Assembly: GCA_937898525.1 (NCBI GenBank)
Contig: CALCBC010000109.1
Coordinates: 1-11,899, forward strand
Reading direction: 5' to 3'
Origin: an uncultured Sphingomonadales bacterium
GTDB taxonomy: Bacteria > Pseudomonadota > Alphaproteobacteria > Sphingomonadales > Sphingomonadaceae
Length of the DNA stretch: 11,899 bases
Part shown: in pieces, positions 5,833 to 11,899 of the stretch
Layout: every line of letters starts with the position of its first letter
How positions within the stretch are numbered: the first letter of the stretch is position 1
Translations under genes and position numbers: made by a program
The notes under the pieces: generated by a model
Seen by the model: the letters and a program-made list of their open reading frames with translations, nothing else
Database searches by the model: none
What the model was told of the DNA's origin: nothing

Positions 5833-8800
5833 TCACCAGCGGTAGCTGAGGCTGGCCGTCGCCGCGTGCGAGGTGAAGGCCTCGCGCAGCTCGAGCCGGT
5901 ATCCGGCGCTGAGATCGAGCCCGCCAACCGTCGCAGCGACGCCGAAATGGCCGATGCCGGCCGTACGCCCGGCTTTGGCTCCATGGACGACCATCGGCGA
6001 TCCGCCACCGATCATCCGGGTCGTGATCGCCCACCCCTCGCGGGCGAGGTCGTGCGACATGGCGATGTCGGCGAACGGGCGCACGCCGCCCAGGGTCCAG
6101 CGGGCGTCGAGACCGATCGTTCCGGTGAAGGCCTCGAAAGTGCCGTCGGCAACCTGCAGCCCGGCATCGCCGGCGCCGCGCTCACCCAGATCGTCCTGGC
6201 TGACGCTGACGTAGGACAGGCTGCCGTAGGGACGCAGCGTCGTCGTGCCCTCTGAAACGACGTAGCCTACCGTCGCCGAGCCACGCACCTCGTCCGCATG
6301 CGTCTCGCCGGCGGCAGTGCGGGCGGACGCGTTGCCGGTGACGATCCGGCGGCTCACGTCGATGCCGTGGCGCGCGTAGGTCAGCTGTCCGTCGAGCGAC
6401 AGGCGGCCCGAGGTCAACAGGGCGTAGACACCCGCGTGGACCGAGTCGAGGTCGGCTGCGCTGCCAAGCCCGGGCTGGTCGAGATCGGTGGTCGAGTACC
6501 CGAAGGCGAGCCCGACACGGGCGTCGCTGCCGATCGCCCGATCGACGCCGAGGGCGAACTGGGCCAGGTCGAAGCCGTAGCCATAGCTGCCGGCCCGGGG
6601 ATCCTGGTCGGCGGTGAGGCCGACGGCCTCCATCCAGAACACGGTCCCGTGCGCCGAACGCCCGTCGCGGGCCTCGCTGCGGCCGTGGCTTTCGCCGGCA
6701 CGCTCGCCCGCCACGCGGCGCGAGAGCGCCGACGAGAACTGCTCGCCGACCCTGGCCGCGACGAACGGCGTCACCGCGTAGATCTCGCCGGAGAACGAAT
6801 CCAGCGCCGCGGCGGCGCGCTCCGGCGCGATGCCGTTAAGCGACGCGCGCACCCCGGCGAGGTCGTCGCTGAACTGGCCCCCGGCAAGGAACGCTTCGCG
6901 CACCCCGGTCTGATTGGGGCTGAGGTTGGCGATGACGTCGAGGATCGAAGGCGGCGGGACCTCGGGTTCCGGCGCCTCCCCACCGGGTTGCTGGGGCTCG
7001 GCCGGCTGCTCGGGATCGACCGGCGGCTGGTTCGGCGTCTGCGGTCCCTCATCCCCGGTGCGGCTGACGGTCACGGAGACCCGGTCGGGCTCACCGTAGT
7101 CGAGCGTGTAGGTGAAGAACAGGCCCTGCTGCGCGAGCTCCGCATCCGGGTTCAGGGTCGCGAACGTGCCCGTCACGCCGTCGCTCGCAATCAGGAACGT
7201 GTAGTCGCCGAGCACTGCCGCATCGAGCGGCACGAACTGGACAGCGCCGTCCAGCTGCGCCGTGCCGTTGACCTGCAGGAGGTCCGACGCCCCGTCAGGA
7301 CCGAGTTCGATCTCGAGAAGGCCGTCGGCCTGCTGGCGGAAATCGCCCCACACGGTCAGCGTGCCGATTCCGCCACCGCCGGGCGCCACCGTGCCGTGGT
7401 TGAGGAGCACGGCCGGGAACTCGAGATGGCCGATCGTCCCGGTGCCGGATACGAGCCCGCCCGTTTCGACCTCCACGCTGCCGAGCTGGAGGCCGTGAAT
7501 GGCGTAATGACCGGTAGTGCGAACGGTCATCGGGGCCTGGAACTCCGCCCCCTCGGCCAGCCGCAAGGTACCGGATTCGACCCAGCCACCCTCGTAGTCG
7601 CCTGCGCTCCAGGTTCCGGTGATGGTCGTCTCGCCGCCGCCGTACTTGTACAGGCGCTCGAACCCGGCGAACTCTCCGGCGTCCCAGGTCCCGTTGGCGC
7701 CCTGGAAGTTGAGCGTGTCGATCCCGTCGCCGCCGTCGATCACGCCCTCCGCGAGCGCATGCGGCACGCCCGGGTTGGCGATGAAGCGAATCCACGCGTG
7801 GTCGTCGCCGGCCCCGAGATCGGCGTCGCCGCGCAGGCTGCCCGAGAGCTCGAACTGGTCGTCACCTTCGCCCATGGCAACGCTTCCGACGAGCGCGCCG
7901 TCGACGACGAGCGTATCGTTGCCAGCACCGGTATCGACGTCGCCCACGATCGAAGCGCCTTCGGCGTTGGTGAGCGTGTCGTCACCCGCGCCGGTCAGGA
8001 CGAGACCCCTGACGGTCCCGCGGTTGACGATCGTATCGGCGCCGGCGGTGGTCACGATCGAACCCTCGATCAGCGCAGGACCATCGAGATCCCCGGTCTC
8101 GCCGAGCATCCCGTTATGGATGACCGCGCTTTCGCCTTCCGCCAGCACCGCGCCGTGAATCCGGCCGCGGTTCTCGAGCTCGAAGGTCCCGCCACGCGCG
8201 TCGATGGCCGTGCCCGGCTCCGCGGCGCCCTCGTCGCCGATGACGCCGGTGGCGCGGTTGACGACGCGGCTGGTCTTGCCGGCAGCGGTGGAGACTTCGA
8301 CTACCGCGTTGGCGGAACCGGCGGCGAGGTTCTCGACCGCGAGCAGCCCGGCGTTGTCGAGCCGGTTGCCGTCGCCGGTCATCGCGACCGCGGTTCCGTT
8401 ACGGTCGGCGTTGATAACCCCTCCGTGAGCCGCGACCGAGACCAGCCCGTTGCTGCCCCGGCTCTCGAGGACCGCCTGACCGGTGCCGAGTTCCAGCAGG
8501 CCGTCGACCTCGATCGTCAGGTCGTGTGCCGTGAAGATCTGCTCCTGCGAAATCGCCGGCACGCACACCACGGTGCTGCCCGACGCGGGATCGGTCGGCA
8601 GGCAGCCGGTCGGATCCGGCGGTGGCGGAGGGGGCGTGACGGTACCCGTCTTGACGACGTTCACGACCGCGCGGTCGGCTAGGTAGGTCACGTCGAACGA
8701 GAAGAACAGGCCGGGATCGGTCGAGGCGTGAGTGATGGCGCTGAAGGCACCGCTCACGCCGCCATAGGTCATGAAGGTGTAAGCGCCGGTATCGGACAGA

Positions 8801-9909
8801 TCGAGCGGGATGAAGTTGACCGTTCCGTCGAGATAGGCCGTGCCGCCAACCGCGAGCAGGTCGGACTGGCCAGGCGCCCCGAGCTGGATGTCGAGCCGTC
8901 CGTCGGCATACTGGTGGAAGTCGTCGGCGACGGTGAACGTGCCGATCGCATCACCGCCCGGCGCGACGACGCCGTAGTTGTAGAGGTGCGCGGACGGAAG
9001 CGCCATGTTGCTGATGCGCCCGTTTCCGGCGAGCAGCCCGTAGTTGGTCACGTCGCCGTAGTGGACGCCGTCGAGCGCGTAAGCGCCGCCCGCATCGACG
9101 GTGAGCTGGCCCCGAAGCCCGTCGTCCGGATCGCCGCCGACCGTAAGCCGTCCGCCGCCGGACACGAAGATCTGCTCGAAGCTCCAGGTGTCGGCGAGCC
9201 GGACCGACGAGTCCCCATCGACCCGCAGGTACTCGAATCCCCCGAACTGCCCGACATTCCAGGTGCCCGCGTCGCCGGAGAAGACCAGCAGGTCGGCGTC
9301 GCCGCCCTCCGCATCGACGCGACCCGAGATGTGGGGCCGCCCGGCGATGACGACCGTGTCGCCGCCGCCGCCGGCGTAGATGTCGCCCTCGACCGTACCG
9401 GCCAGCGTCACGACGTCGTCCTCGTTGCCGAGCTGGACGCTGCCCAAGAGTGTGCCCCGAACGGTCACGAGCTTCGACCCGTAACCCCCGACGATGTCGC
9501 CAGTGAGGACGGCCCCCGCCTCATCGAGGTAGCTCGCCCCTTCACCGGGGCCGGCGATTTCCGAGTTGGGGCCGAGGTCGACGGTGCCCTCGATCGTCCC
9601 GCGATTGTAGACGATGTCGTTGCCCCGCCCCATCGAGACCTCACCGGTGATCGTCCCGTCGTTGACGAGACGATCGTCACCGTCGCCGAAGGCGAGCGTG
9701 CCGGACAGCGCGCCGGCCGCCGTATTGGTCAACACCGTCGGGCGGTCGTCGAGGCCGAGGGCGGCGGCGTCGGTGCTGCCGCTGCAGGCCACGACCCGTT
9801 CGCCTTCCGCACCGGTCGCATCGGTGCAGTCGGCAAGCGCCGGCGGGGTGAAGACCATCAGGCTGCCGCACAAGGCGGTCGCGCTGAGAAGTGGACGTCG
9901 TAGAGTCAT
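5833..9909 (-). CDS. Type Va autotransporter with duplicated beta-helix passenger
   Basis: 1358-residue surface protein that exports its own passenger through a C-terminal barrel. The signal peptide ends ALA before DC (about residue 26). Module 1 (about 28-425): cysteine pair Cys28/Cys42, beta-helix repeats with GDGDD, GRGND and GGGGD turns, GTWNVGQFGGFEYL, then a cap (VVAPGGDAIGTFTV, SDLLAVGGTAYLDG, FIPLD) and PPPPPPDP. Module 2 (about 436-953) repeats this plan: Cys436/Cys449, GAGDD and GAGND turns, GTWDAGEFAGFERL, TVAPGGGGIGTLTV, SDLLQVNGTAQLDG, FVPLD. A Pro/Glu-rich linker (954-988) leads to the stub ERAAAALDSFSGEIYA and the barrel (about 1085-1358), which starts FWMEAVG and ends SYRW with the required terminal aromatic residue. 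No protease triad or esterase motif was recognised, so an adhesive or structural passenger is most likely. The ATG at 9907-9909 has only a weak GGA upstream, inside a hairpin. Long opposite-strand frames here are GC artefacts. Confidence 0.93.
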   Translation of the reverse strand: MTLRRPLLSATALCGSLMVFTPPALADCTDATGAEGERVVACSGSTDAAALGLDDRPTVLTNTAAGALSGTLAFGDGDDRLVNDGTITGEVSMGRGNDIVYNRGTIEGTVDLGPNSEIAGPGEGASYLDEAGAVLTGDIVGGYGSKLVTVRGTLLGSVQLGNEDDVVTLAGTVEGDIYAGGGGDTVVIAGRPHISGRVDAEGGDADLLVFSGDAGTWNVGQFGGFEYLRVDGDSSVRLADTWSFEQIFVSGGGRLTVGGDPDDGLRGQLTVDAGGAYALDGVHYGDVTNYGLLAGNGRISNMALPSAHLYNYGVVAPGGDAIGTFTVADDFHQYADGRLDIQLGAPGQSDLLAVGGTAYLDGTVNFIPLDLSDTGAYTFMTYGGVSGAFSAITHASTDPGLFFSFDVTYLADRAVVNVVKTGTVTPPPPPPDPTGCLPTDPASGSTVVCVPAISQEQIFTAHDLTIEVDGLLELGTGQAVLESRGSNGLVSVAAHGGVINADRNGTAVAMTGDGNRLDNAGLLAVENLAAGSANAVVEVSTAAGKTSRVVNRATGVIGDEGAAEPGTAIDARGGTFELENRGRIHGAVLAEGESAVIHNGMLGETGDLDGPALIEGSIVTTAGADTIVNRGTVRGLVLTGAGDDTLTNAEGASIVGDVDTGAGNDTLVVDGALVGSVAMGEGDDQFELSGSLRGDADLGAGDDHAWIRFIANPGVPHALAEGVIDGGDGIDTLNFQGANGTWDAGEFAGFERLYKYGGGETTITGTWSAGDYEGGWVESGTLRLAEGAEFQAPMTVRTTGHYAIHGLQLGSVEVETGGLVSGTGTIGHLEFPAVLLNHGTVAPGGGGIGTLTVWGDFRQQADGLLEIELGPDGASDLLQVNGTAQLDGAVQFVPLDAAVLGDYTFLIASDGVTGTFATLNPDAELAQQGLFFTYTLDYGEPDRVSVTVSRTGDEGPQTPNQPPVDPEQPAEPQQPGGEAPEPEVPPPSILDVIANLSPNQTGVREAFLAGGQFSDDLAGVRASLNGIAPERAAAALDSFSGEIYAVTPFVAARVGEQFSSALSRRVAGERAGESHGRSEARDGRSAHGTVFWMEAVGLTADQDPRAGSYGYGFDLAQFALGVDRAIGSDARVGLAFGYSTTDLDQPGLGSAADLDSVHAGVYALLTSGRLSLDGQLTYARHGIDVSRRIVTGNASARTAAGETHADEVRGSATVGYVVSEGTTTLRPYGSLSYVSVSQDDLGERGAGDAGLQVADGTFEAFTGTIGLDARWTLGGVRPFADIAMSHDLAREGWAITTRMIGGGSPMVVHGAKAGRTAGIGHFGVAATVGGLDLSAGYRLELREAFTSHAATASLSYRW

Positions 9910-9919
9910 GATCGCTTAT

Positions 9920-9934
9920 CCGGCGCTGCGCCGG
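9920..9934 (-). promoter_or_regulatory. Hairpin covering the autotransporter ribosome-binding region
   Basis: CCGGCGC, one base, then GCGCCGG is a perfect inverted repeat with 7-base arms, 10 bases upstream of the autotransporter ATG. The only Shine-Dalgarno-like bases (GGA, then TAAGCGATC before ATG) overlap its 3' arm on the mRNA. Folding would therefore hide the site and lower translation until something opens it. Realistically 5-6 bp would pair. Role inferred. Confidence 0.5.
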
Positions 9935-9972
9935 CTCCCTGTCGAAGACGTGCAGAACTCGCGGCGAGGCGG

Positions 9973-9999
9973 CCCTCGACCGAGGGGTCCGGACCTCTC
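9973..9999. promoter_or_regulatory. Two overlapping inverted repeats (operator or alternative leader hairpins)
   Basis: CCCTCG-AC-CGAGGG (9973-9986) is a perfect inverted repeat. GAGGGGTCCGGACCTCTC (9982-9999) is an 18-base palindrome with one mismatched pair (9985/9996) and a perfect 10-base core, GGTCCGGACC (9986-9995). They share GAGGG (9982-9986), so only one can form at a time if transcribed in the autotransporter leader, where they lie 64-90 bases upstream of the ATG. As DNA, the second is a good shape for a dimeric regulator such as the LuxR-type protein next door. Both readings are inference. Confidence 0.5.
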
Positions 10000-10122
10000 C
10001 ACAGCTCATGGGCGCGGCGGATTAGTGGGGCTGGCTCGACGCGGCGTCCTACGAACGGAGGAGGCGATGCGAGTTTTTCGGCGCCAGTCGCGATCGGCCC
10101 GGCAGGCTGACAGGCACCGCCC
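10000..10122. other. Rest of the divergent intergenic region
   Basis: Sequence between the autotransporter leader and the regulator promoter area. It must hold the promoter of the - strand autotransporter gene, but I see no convincing -35/-10 pair on that strand. A short + strand frame with a good Shine-Dalgarno site (starting at 10067) is listed separately. Confidence 0.4.
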
Positions 10123-10132
10123 TATGATGTAG
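10067..10132 (+). CDS. Possible 21-residue Arg-rich leader peptide (doubtful)
   Basis: An ATG (10067-10069) sits just behind GGAGGAGGCG, the strongest Shine-Dalgarno sequence in this region. It opens a 21-residue frame, beginning MRVFRRQSRSARQADRHRP and ending PMM, then TAG. Seven arginines make it strongly basic. It ends 93 bases before the regulator start. It could be a small upstream peptide or chance: Arg codons are common in GC-rich noise, and a transcript starting at the TATGAT at 10123 would miss it. No homology can be judged at this length. Confidence 0.2.
   Translation: MRVFRRQSRSARQADRHRPMM
10123..10128 (+). promoter_or_regulatory. Candidate -10 element for the LuxR-type regulator
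   Basis: TATGAT matches the sigma-70 -10 consensus at five of six positions in a region otherwise poor in such sequences. No good -35 lies 16-18 bases upstream (CGGCAG there), so the promoter would be weak or activator-dependent. A start near 10135 would fall inside the palindrome at 10133-10146 and leave a leader of about 90 bases. Confidence 0.3.
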
Positions 10133-10146
10133 CGACGCGCGCGTCG
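10133..10146. promoter_or_regulatory. 14-bp perfect palindrome upstream of the regulator
   Basis: CGACGCGCGCGTCG is a perfect palindrome with an alternating CG core, just after a TATGAT -10 candidate and 80 bases before the regulator start. Its place at the presumed transcription start suits a repressor or autoregulatory site. Alternating CG is also frequent by chance in this GC-rich genome. Confidence 0.3.
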
Positions 10147-10225
10147 GGCGAGACTTCATCTCGGCACGACCGGGACAACGCGACCCGTTGCCGTCGATCC
10201 GGCTGCGGGCAGATTGGGGGCGAGA

Positions 10226-11320
10226 GTGTATTCGACGGACACGGTCGGCAAGCTGATCGGGGCCATTTACGAAGCCCCGACCCATCCGCAGGGTATGCGC
10301 TCGATCATCCGGCCGCTCGAGGAAGCGCTCGATGGCAACGTGGCGATCTTCGCCCGCCGACAGGCGGCGGTCTCCACCGTCGCCTTCTGCTCGTCGTGCC
10401 TGCCGGGAATGGCCGCGGAGTACGAACGCACGCTGTGGGTCGGCGACCGCGCGATGGGCGAGGTGGCCGACACGCCTCTCGGCCAGCCGATCCTCGACAG
10501 CGCATTGCTCGCCGACCGCGAACGCCTGAAGTCGCCGTTCTACAACGACTATCTCGGGGCGATCGGCTGCGACCGCGGGCTCTATGTGCCGTTCCTGCGG
10601 AATGCTGCGGACACGATCCTGGTCAGCGCCCAGCGCAGCGCGAAGAAGGGCGACTACGACGAGGAGACCGCGCTCGTGCGGATTCTCGCTCCGCACCTCG
10701 CGCGCAGCTTTGCGACCTGGCTGCGGCTGAAGGCGCTCGAGGAAGAGAAGATCGCGGCGATCTCCGGCCTTCGGCGGGCGGGCCTCGCCATGCTGCTGGT
10801 CACGCGGACCGGGCTGATCGTCTCGGGCAGCGAGTTTGCGGAAGCCGAGCTGCGATCGGACGAGCTGACCGTGGCCAACGGCCGGATTTCGGCAGTCGAC
10901 CGCAGGGATGCGGCGCGGCTGCGCAGGGCCATCGAACTCGCCGCCCGGGCCGAAGGGGCCGAGAGCCACACGCTGCAGATCGCGTCCGCCACGGGTGCCC
11001 ACGTGACCGTCACCGTCGCCCCGCACAGGTCCGAATCCGGGCTCGCGCTGGCCCAACCGCTCGCGTTGCTCCTGTTCAGCCGACGTGCGCCCAAGCGGAT
11101 CGACGAGCGCTTCATGCGCGACGAGTACGGCTTGACCGGCGCCGAGACGCGCCTGCTGCGCGCGCTCGTCGAGGGCGAGACGCTGCAGGCCTACGCCGCC
11201 CGGCACGGCGTGAAGATCACGACCGTGAAAAGCCATCTCTCGTCGCTGTTTGACAAGACCGGCCAGCGGCGGCAGTCGGACCTGATCCGCTTCGCGCTCG
11301 ACGCGGCCGCGCTGGCCTGA
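10226..11320 (+). CDS. LuxR-type (GerE HTH) transcriptional regulator
   Basis: Cytoplasmic DNA-binding regulator, 364 residues from GTG at 10226. I prefer this start because GGGGG (10216-10220) lies 5 bases upstream; an in-frame TTG at 10214 is the alternative. The C-terminal HTH (about 299-360) has the LuxR/GerE pattern: YGLTGAETRLLRALVEGETL, AAARHG-like helix (YAARHGVKI), recognition helix TTVKSHLSSLFDKTG, then RRQSDLIRF. The N-terminal 290 residues look like a sensor region of the kind found in many alphaproteobacterial regulators: about 1-165 (SPFYNDYLGAIG, YVPFLRN), then a helix rich in Glu/Lys near 165-185 and a PAS-like part (about 190-285, LLVTRTGLIVSGSEF). It has no receiver Asp motif, and no luxI-type synthase lies nearby, so the signal is unknown. 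Divergent from the autotransporter gene, so control of that gene or of itself is plausible but inferred. Confidence 0.85.
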   Translation: MYSTDTVGKLIGAIYEAPTHPQGMRSIIRPLEEALDGNVAIFARRQAAVSTVAFCSSCLPGMAAEYERTLWVGDRAMGEVADTPLGQPILDSALLADRERLKSPFYNDYLGAIGCDRGLYVPFLRNAADTILVSAQRSAKKGDYDEETALVRILAPHLARSFATWLRLKALEEEKIAAISGLRRAGLAMLLVTRTGLIVSGSEFAEAELRSDELTVANGRISAVDRRDAARLRRAIELAARAEGAESHTLQIASATGAHVTVTVAPHRSESGLALAQPLALLLFSRRAPKRIDERFMRDEYGLTGAETRLLRALVEGETLQAYAARHGVKITTVKSHLSSLFDKTGQRRQSDLIRFALDAAALA

Positions 11321-11769
11321 ATCGGGGCCAAGGAGCGTCCTTCACAGCATCCAGGCGGGGGGCCAGTCGCGAAACGACCGGCAGGGCGCCCGCCAGCTCC
11401 GTTCGGCGCCGCATTCCGACGAGCCGGTCTCGTGTTCCGGATCGGCTCCGCGGGAGGACGCATGACTCGCCTCGGTCCGCCAGGAAGAGGTCCGCTCGAG
11501 ATTCGATGCTTCCAACGTAGATGCTCCCGTGTCTCGCCGCCGCCCCGACGGCCGGTTGACGGACGCGTTGGCAGCTTCGCGCGGGCCTCACCTCCGCCGA
11601 ACGGAGGAGACGACGGGAAGAAGATGGTCGGGCGCCCGGTGCGGTCGCGCCTGCCATTCGGGCCGAAAACGGTTATGGGGCGGCAGAACGCAGCCGGCTC
11701 TCGCGGCCCCCCCGGCCGGATGAACCGATAAAGCCGTGCATGGCGCGGAACCGGCAAGGGAAGATCCAG
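11321..11769. other. 450-base intergenic stretch without a convincing gene
   Basis: Follows the regulator stop. Three small hairpins are visible: AAGGA/TCCTT (11330-11342); GCC-GTCG/CGAC-GGC with one mismatch (11362-11382), a possible regulator terminator without a T run; and CCTCCG/CGGAGG (11591-11607). A + strand frame at 11432-11731 has a fair Shine-Dalgarno site before an internal ATG at 11462, but its product is a Pro/Arg/Gly mix with no signal peptide or domain, so I do not call it. The promoter for the CoA-transferase gene must be here; I could not locate it reliably. Confidence 0.5.
11588..11610. promoter_or_regulatory. Hairpin in the gap before the CoA-transferase gene
   Basis: CCTCCG (11591-11596) and CGGAGG (11602-11607) pair around a 5-base loop, extended by two more pairs beyond an A-A mismatch. 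It lies about 160 bases upstream of the CoA-transferase start, with no T run, so it is neither a clear terminator nor a known riboswitch. Confidence 0.25.
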
Positions 11770-11899
11770 ATGAACGATCGTATCGCTTGTGCGGCCCTTC
11801 GGGCGAAAGTGACGACCGCCGAGCACGCGGCCGGGCTGATCGCTCCCGGGGACACGGTCGGGCTGAGCGGTTTTACCGGATCGGGCTATCCCAAGGCCG
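11770..11899 (+). CDS. CoA-transferase / acetyl-CoA hydrolase family protein, N-terminal part (cut by window end)
   Basis: The first 43 codons of a protein that should be about 500 residues long. The visible part has the family's N-terminal pattern: MNDRIACAALRAKV (compare RI...L..K), TTAEHAAGLIAPGDTVGLSG, then FTGSGYPKA, the glycine-rich stretch preceding the CoA-binding fold. Relatives transfer CoA between acetate and succinate (or propionate), or hydrolyse acetyl-CoA, in central carbon metabolism in the cytoplasm. The fragment cannot say which, because the catalytic Glu lies beyond the window. AAGGGA (11756-11761), 8 bases before the ATG at 11770, supports this start; an in-frame ATG at 11740 would add 10 residues. 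It appears unrelated to the surface-structure genes before it. Confidence 0.82.
   Translation, partial: MNDRIACAALRAKVTTAEHAAGLIAPGDTVGLSGFTGSGYPKA

Noticed and set aside
5415..6008. 197-codon - strand frame running from the autotransporter 3' end into the gap.
   Set aside because: It overlaps the barrel-coding region in another frame and passes through the terminator hairpin. Its composition is Arg/Ser/Pro-rich noise.
6298..8682. 794-codon open frame on the + strand, opposite the autotransporter, and a 391-codon one at 8728-9903.
   Set aside because: Mirror frames of a GC-rich gene. The products lack a signal peptide or domain and are low-complexity Arg/Ala/Gly/Val, whereas the - strand frame has a signal peptide, repeats and a complete barrel.
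10049..11236. 395-codon frame on the - strand opposite the LuxR-type regulator.
   Set aside because: Shadow frame; the + strand product carries a clear HTH domain.
11432..11731. 99-codon + strand frame in the gap before the CoA-transferase gene, with an internal ATG at 11462 behind GGGAGG.
   Set aside because: The product is a Pro/Arg/Gly-rich mix without signal, domain or hydrophobic core, typical of GC-rich noise. Conservation data could reopen it.
1..11899. CRISPR array, tRNA, rRNA, insertion sequence or phage integration site.
   Set aside because: No regularly spaced direct repeats, no cloverleaf or rRNA sequence recognised, and no transposase or integrase frame in any part of the window.

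Overview
The window looks like chromosomal DNA of a high-GC alphaproteobacterium. Sphingomonadales, perhaps an Erythrobacteraceae-like genus, is my best guess, from the GC-rich third codon positions, the style of the signal peptides and the gene families. No database search backs this. No rRNA, tRNA, CRISPR array, insertion sequence or phage gene is visible.

Left third (49-4898, + strand): a compact non-classical (archaic, spore-coat-U type) chaperone-usher pilus operon. The order is major pilin (49-597), a strong hairpin terminator (625-652), periplasmic chaperone (733-1530), outer-membrane usher (1532-4015) and a two-domain tip or minor subunit (4026-4898). The last three genes are packed with gaps of 1 and 10 bases. 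The pilin stands apart behind the hairpin, an arrangement that would give much pilin and little assembly machinery. Convergent to the operon is a small GTG-started secreted protein (4975-5388, - strand) with a pilin-like two-cysteine pattern. It may be an extra subunit with its own control.

Middle (5833-9909, - strand): a 1358-residue classical (type Va) autotransporter. Its passenger consists of two similar modules in tandem. Each opens with a cysteine pair, continues with Gly/Asp-rich beta-helix repeats that resemble RTX motifs, and closes with a conserved cap and a proline-rich linker. A C-terminal beta-barrel follows. Its mRNA leader can fold into several hairpins; two overlap and exclude each other, and one covers the ribosome-binding region. 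A hairpin terminator lies just past its stop codon.

Right third: a divergently oriented LuxR-type (GerE HTH) regulator (10226-11320, + strand), with palindromes in the shared intergenic region. It is followed by about 450 bases without a convincing gene and then the first 43 codons of an acetyl-CoA hydrolase/transferase-family CoA-transferase, cut by the window edge.

Taken together, 49-11320 reads as a surface-adhesion locus: a pilus, a stray pilin-like subunit, a large autotransported surface protein and an adjacent regulator. The regulatory link between these parts is inference. The CoA-transferase looks like ordinary metabolism outside the locus.
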